Shown: positions 62,641 through 64,000 of the stretch, piece by piece
Position numbering within the stretch: position 1 is the first letter of the stretch
Layout: every line of letters begins with the position of its first letter
Source: Streptococcus downei MFe28
GTDB taxonomy: Bacteria; Bacillota; Bacilli; Lactobacillales; Streptococcaceae
Assembly (NCBI RefSeq): GCF_900459175.1
Contig: NZ_UHFA01000002.1
Coordinates: 620,001-684,000 of the forward strand
Direction of reading: 5' to 3'
DNA length: 64,000 nt
Notes under the pieces: generated by a model
Told to the model about the DNA's origin: nothing
Seen by the model: only the letters and a program-made list of their open reading frames with translations
Database searches by the model: none
Made by a program: the position numbers and the translations under genes

Positions 62641-63456
62641 ATGAAATTAAGAAGAAGTGAGCGGATGGTGGTTATCTCCAACTATCTGATTAACAATCCT
62701 TACAGCTTAACCAGTTTAAATACCTTTGCCGAAAAGTACCAAGCTGCTAAATCCTCAATTTCCGAGGACATTGCTATCATCAAGCGGGCCTTCGAAAATA
62801 GCAATATTGGCCATATTGAGACGGTAACAGGGGCTAGTGGCGGTGTTATTTTTACCCCTAGCATCTCTCAAGAGGAGGCTAGAGGTATTGTCCAAGAGCT
62901 CTGCCAACGTTTATCAGAGAGTGATCGGATTCTGCCAGGAGGCTATATCTATTTATCTGATCTTCTCAGCACGCCTAGCATTTTACAGAGTGTTGGTCGG
63001 ATTATTGCTAGTGCCTTTGCTGGTCAAAAGGTTGATGCTGTCATGACGGTGGCCACCAAGGGTGTTCCTCTGGCCAATGCTGTCGCAAACGTCCTCAATG
63101 TTCCCTTCGTTATCGTAAGGCGGGATTTGAAGATTACCGAAGGATCAACAGTCTCTGTCAATTATGTCAGCGGTTCTAGTGATCGTATCGAGAAGATGTT
63201 TCTGTCCAAGCGTAGCCTCAAACCCAAGAGCCGTGTTTTAATTGTTGATGACTTCCTCAAGGGTGGTGGAACCATCAGTGGGATGATTAGTCTGCTCAGA
63301 GAGTTTGAAAGTGACTTGGTCGGTGTCGCTGTCTTTGCTGAGAACTCACAAAAGGAGCGCGAGCACCTCTTTGACTATAAGTCCCTCTTGACGGTTTCAG
63401 AGATTGATGTCAAAAACAACCTAGTCAAGGTAGAACTAGGAAATATTTTTCAATAG
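62641..63456 (+). CDS. purR: Pur operon regulator PurR
   Basis: A 271-residue regulator with an N-terminal winged helix (KLRRSERMVVISNYLINNPYS to about 75) and a phosphoribosyltransferase-like domain carrying the PRPP motif VLIVDDFLKGGGTISGM. In lactic bacteria it activates or represses purine genes according to PRPP. The first ATG at 62629 overlaps the ribosome binding site GGAAAG, so the ATG at 62641 is preferred. Confidence 0.94.
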   Translation: MKLRRSERMVVISNYLINNPYSLTSLNTFAEKYQAAKSSISEDIAIIKRAFENSNIGHIETVTGASGGVIFTPSISQEEARGIVQELCQRLSESDRILPGGYIYLSDLLSTPSILQSVGRIIASAFAGQKVDAVMTVATKGVPLANAVANVLNVPFVIVRRDLKITEGSTVSVNYVSGSSDRIEKMFLSKRSLKPKSRVLIVDDFLKGGGTISGMISLLREFESDLVGVAVFAENSQKEREHLFDYKSLLTVSEIDVKNNLVKVELGNIFQ

Positions 63457-63465
63457 AATCTCAAA

Positions 63466-63495
63466 GCTAACTCGATTCAAGCGGGTTAGTTTTTC
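63466..63495 (+). terminator. purR terminator
   Basis: GCTAACTCG pairs with CGGGTTAG and is followed by TTTTT. Confidence 0.85.
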
Positions 63496-63526
63496 TTTTG
63501 AAGACTGAAAAAACAGCCATTTTTCG

Positions 63527-63558
63527 TTGACAAAGCCTGTTAATATTGGTACTATAAT
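63527..63558 (+). promoter_or_regulatory. rpsL operon promoter
   Basis: TTGACA (63527-63532) is followed after 17 bases by TACTAT and after 20 bases by TATAAT (63553-63558). Either could be the -10 box. Confidence 0.6.
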
Positions 63559-63578
63559 AAACGGTACTTTTTACTTTT

Positions 63579-63641
63579 GGTCTCTCCAAAGTGTACAGAG
63601 ACGTGCTGACAAATGTTGCAAAGTACACCTCTGATGGAGAC
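63579..63641 (+). promoter_or_regulatory. Leader hairpin upstream of rpsL
   Basis: GTCTCTCC pairs with GGAGAC and, inside it, GTGTAC pairs with GTACAC. This two-step stem in the 5' UTR is a candidate site for autoregulation by a ribosomal protein of the str operon. Confidence 0.45.
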
Positions 63642-63694
63642 TGTCACCAAGCGCTCTATCAACCAAAAATAAAATTTTACAGGAGAAAATGTAG

Positions 63695-64000
63695 ATGCCT
63701 ACAATCAACCAATTGGTACGTAAACCGCGTAAATCTAAAGTTGAGAAATCTGACTCACCAGCACTTAACGTTGGTTACAACTCACACAAAAAAGTTCCAA
63801 CAAACGTTTCTTCACCACAAAAACGTGGTGTTGCCACTCGTGTTGGTACTATGACACCTAAAAAACCTAACTCTGCCCTTCGTAAATTCGCTCGTGTACG
63901 TTTGAGCAACTTGATCGAAGTCACAGCTTATATCCCAGGTATCGGCCACAACTTGCAAGAACACAGTGTTGTGCTTATCCGTGGTGGACGTGTTAAAGAC
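63695..64000 (+). CDS. rpsL: Ribosomal protein S12, partial
   Basis: The first 102 residues of the small-subunit protein S12, cut by the window end. It begins [19 protein letters not shown] and contains the decoding-site loops [11 protein letters not shown] (Lys for wild-type streptomycin sensitivity) and the start of the GGRVKD region. AGGAG precedes the ATG. rpsG and fusA normally follow. Confidence 0.97.
   Translation, partial: MPTINQLVRKPRKSKVEKSDSPALNVGYNSHKKVPTNVSSPQKRGVATRVGTMTPKKPNSALRKFARVRLSNLIEVTAYIPGIGHNLQEHSVVLIRGGRVKD

Overview
The window is chromosomal DNA of a Streptococcus. The gene order SMU-style glnPQ-like / DUF2207 / uppP / mecA / rgpG / suf, then gltX / argGH / rnpA-yidC-jag-rpmH / tatD-rnmV-ksgA-rsgA-rpe-thiN-rmuC-yhaM-purR-rpsL resembles the mutans group. 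A fasA-type regulator with a fasX-like RNA before argGH and rnpA recalls the pyogenic fas locus. BOX-like interspersed repeats with ATACTC...GAGTAT ends are frequent. I do not assign a species; a mutans-group or neighbouring species is an inference.

Layout. 1-4400: end of an SPFH-domain gene, branched-chain amino acid carrier (brnQ), and an amino acid ABC importer (fused binding protein-permease plus ATPase), both on the minus strand. 5.2-10.4 kb: DUF2207 membrane protein, uppP, mecA, rgpG (cell envelope precursor recycling, ClpC adaptor, rhamnan/teichoic initiation). 11.2-15.0 kb: sufCDSU iron-sulfur operon, which ends in a terminator with no sufB. 15.1-19.7 kb: a secreted glucosaminidase-CHAP lysin behind a competence cin-box, a beta-carbonic anhydrase with a structured leader, an AIM24-family protein and a LiaF-like protein. 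19.7-20.8 kb: an AT-rich divergent regulator/isochorismatase pair. 20.9-24.5 kb: gltX, then pnuC-nrtR (nicotinamide riboside uptake and its Nudix repressor) behind a perfect 36-bp palindrome. 24.6-26.3 kb: a 6S-like RNA, an orphan FasA-like LytTR response regulator, four helically phased regulator half-sites and a FasX-like small RNA. 26.8-32.5 kb: argG, argH, and a large surface 5'-nucleotidase.

32.9-36.0 kb: rnpA, yidC, jag, interrupted by a BOX-like repeat. 36.0-39.0 kb: a small accessory insert (NTF2-like protein, WYL regulator, IS982-family element) bounded by 45-bp direct repeats. 39.2-42.5 kb: ABC-2 exporter, frameshifted DUF998 gene, LytTR regulator and DUF3021 partner. 42.6-47.8 kb: rpmH and the dltXABCD D-alanylation operon. 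48.2-50.7 kb: a DUF1307 lipoprotein, tatD and rnmV. 50.7-56.0 kb: an accessory block (Abi_C protein, DUF2513, DJ-1-like, monooxygenase, DUF1697, ICMT-like, GST-like, HxlR, nitroreductase) separating rnmV from ksgA. 56.0-64.0 kb: ksgA, two tRNAs, rsgA-rpe-thiN-rmuC-yhaM, purR and the start of rpsL.

The most interesting locus is 24.6-26.3 kb. The expected fas sensor kinases are absent and a terminator-ended RNA lies in their place. Its apical loop carries GGGAGAGAGA, an exact 10-nt complement of TCTCTCTCCC, which appears in both hairpin loops of the FasX-like RNA driven by the four LytTR-type repeats. Other points of note are the missing sufB, the hairpin-module architecture of the BOX-like repeats (one of which supplies the C-terminus of a surface protein), a cin-box lysin, and two genes (tatD, ksgA) whose -10 boxes predict leaderless mRNAs.
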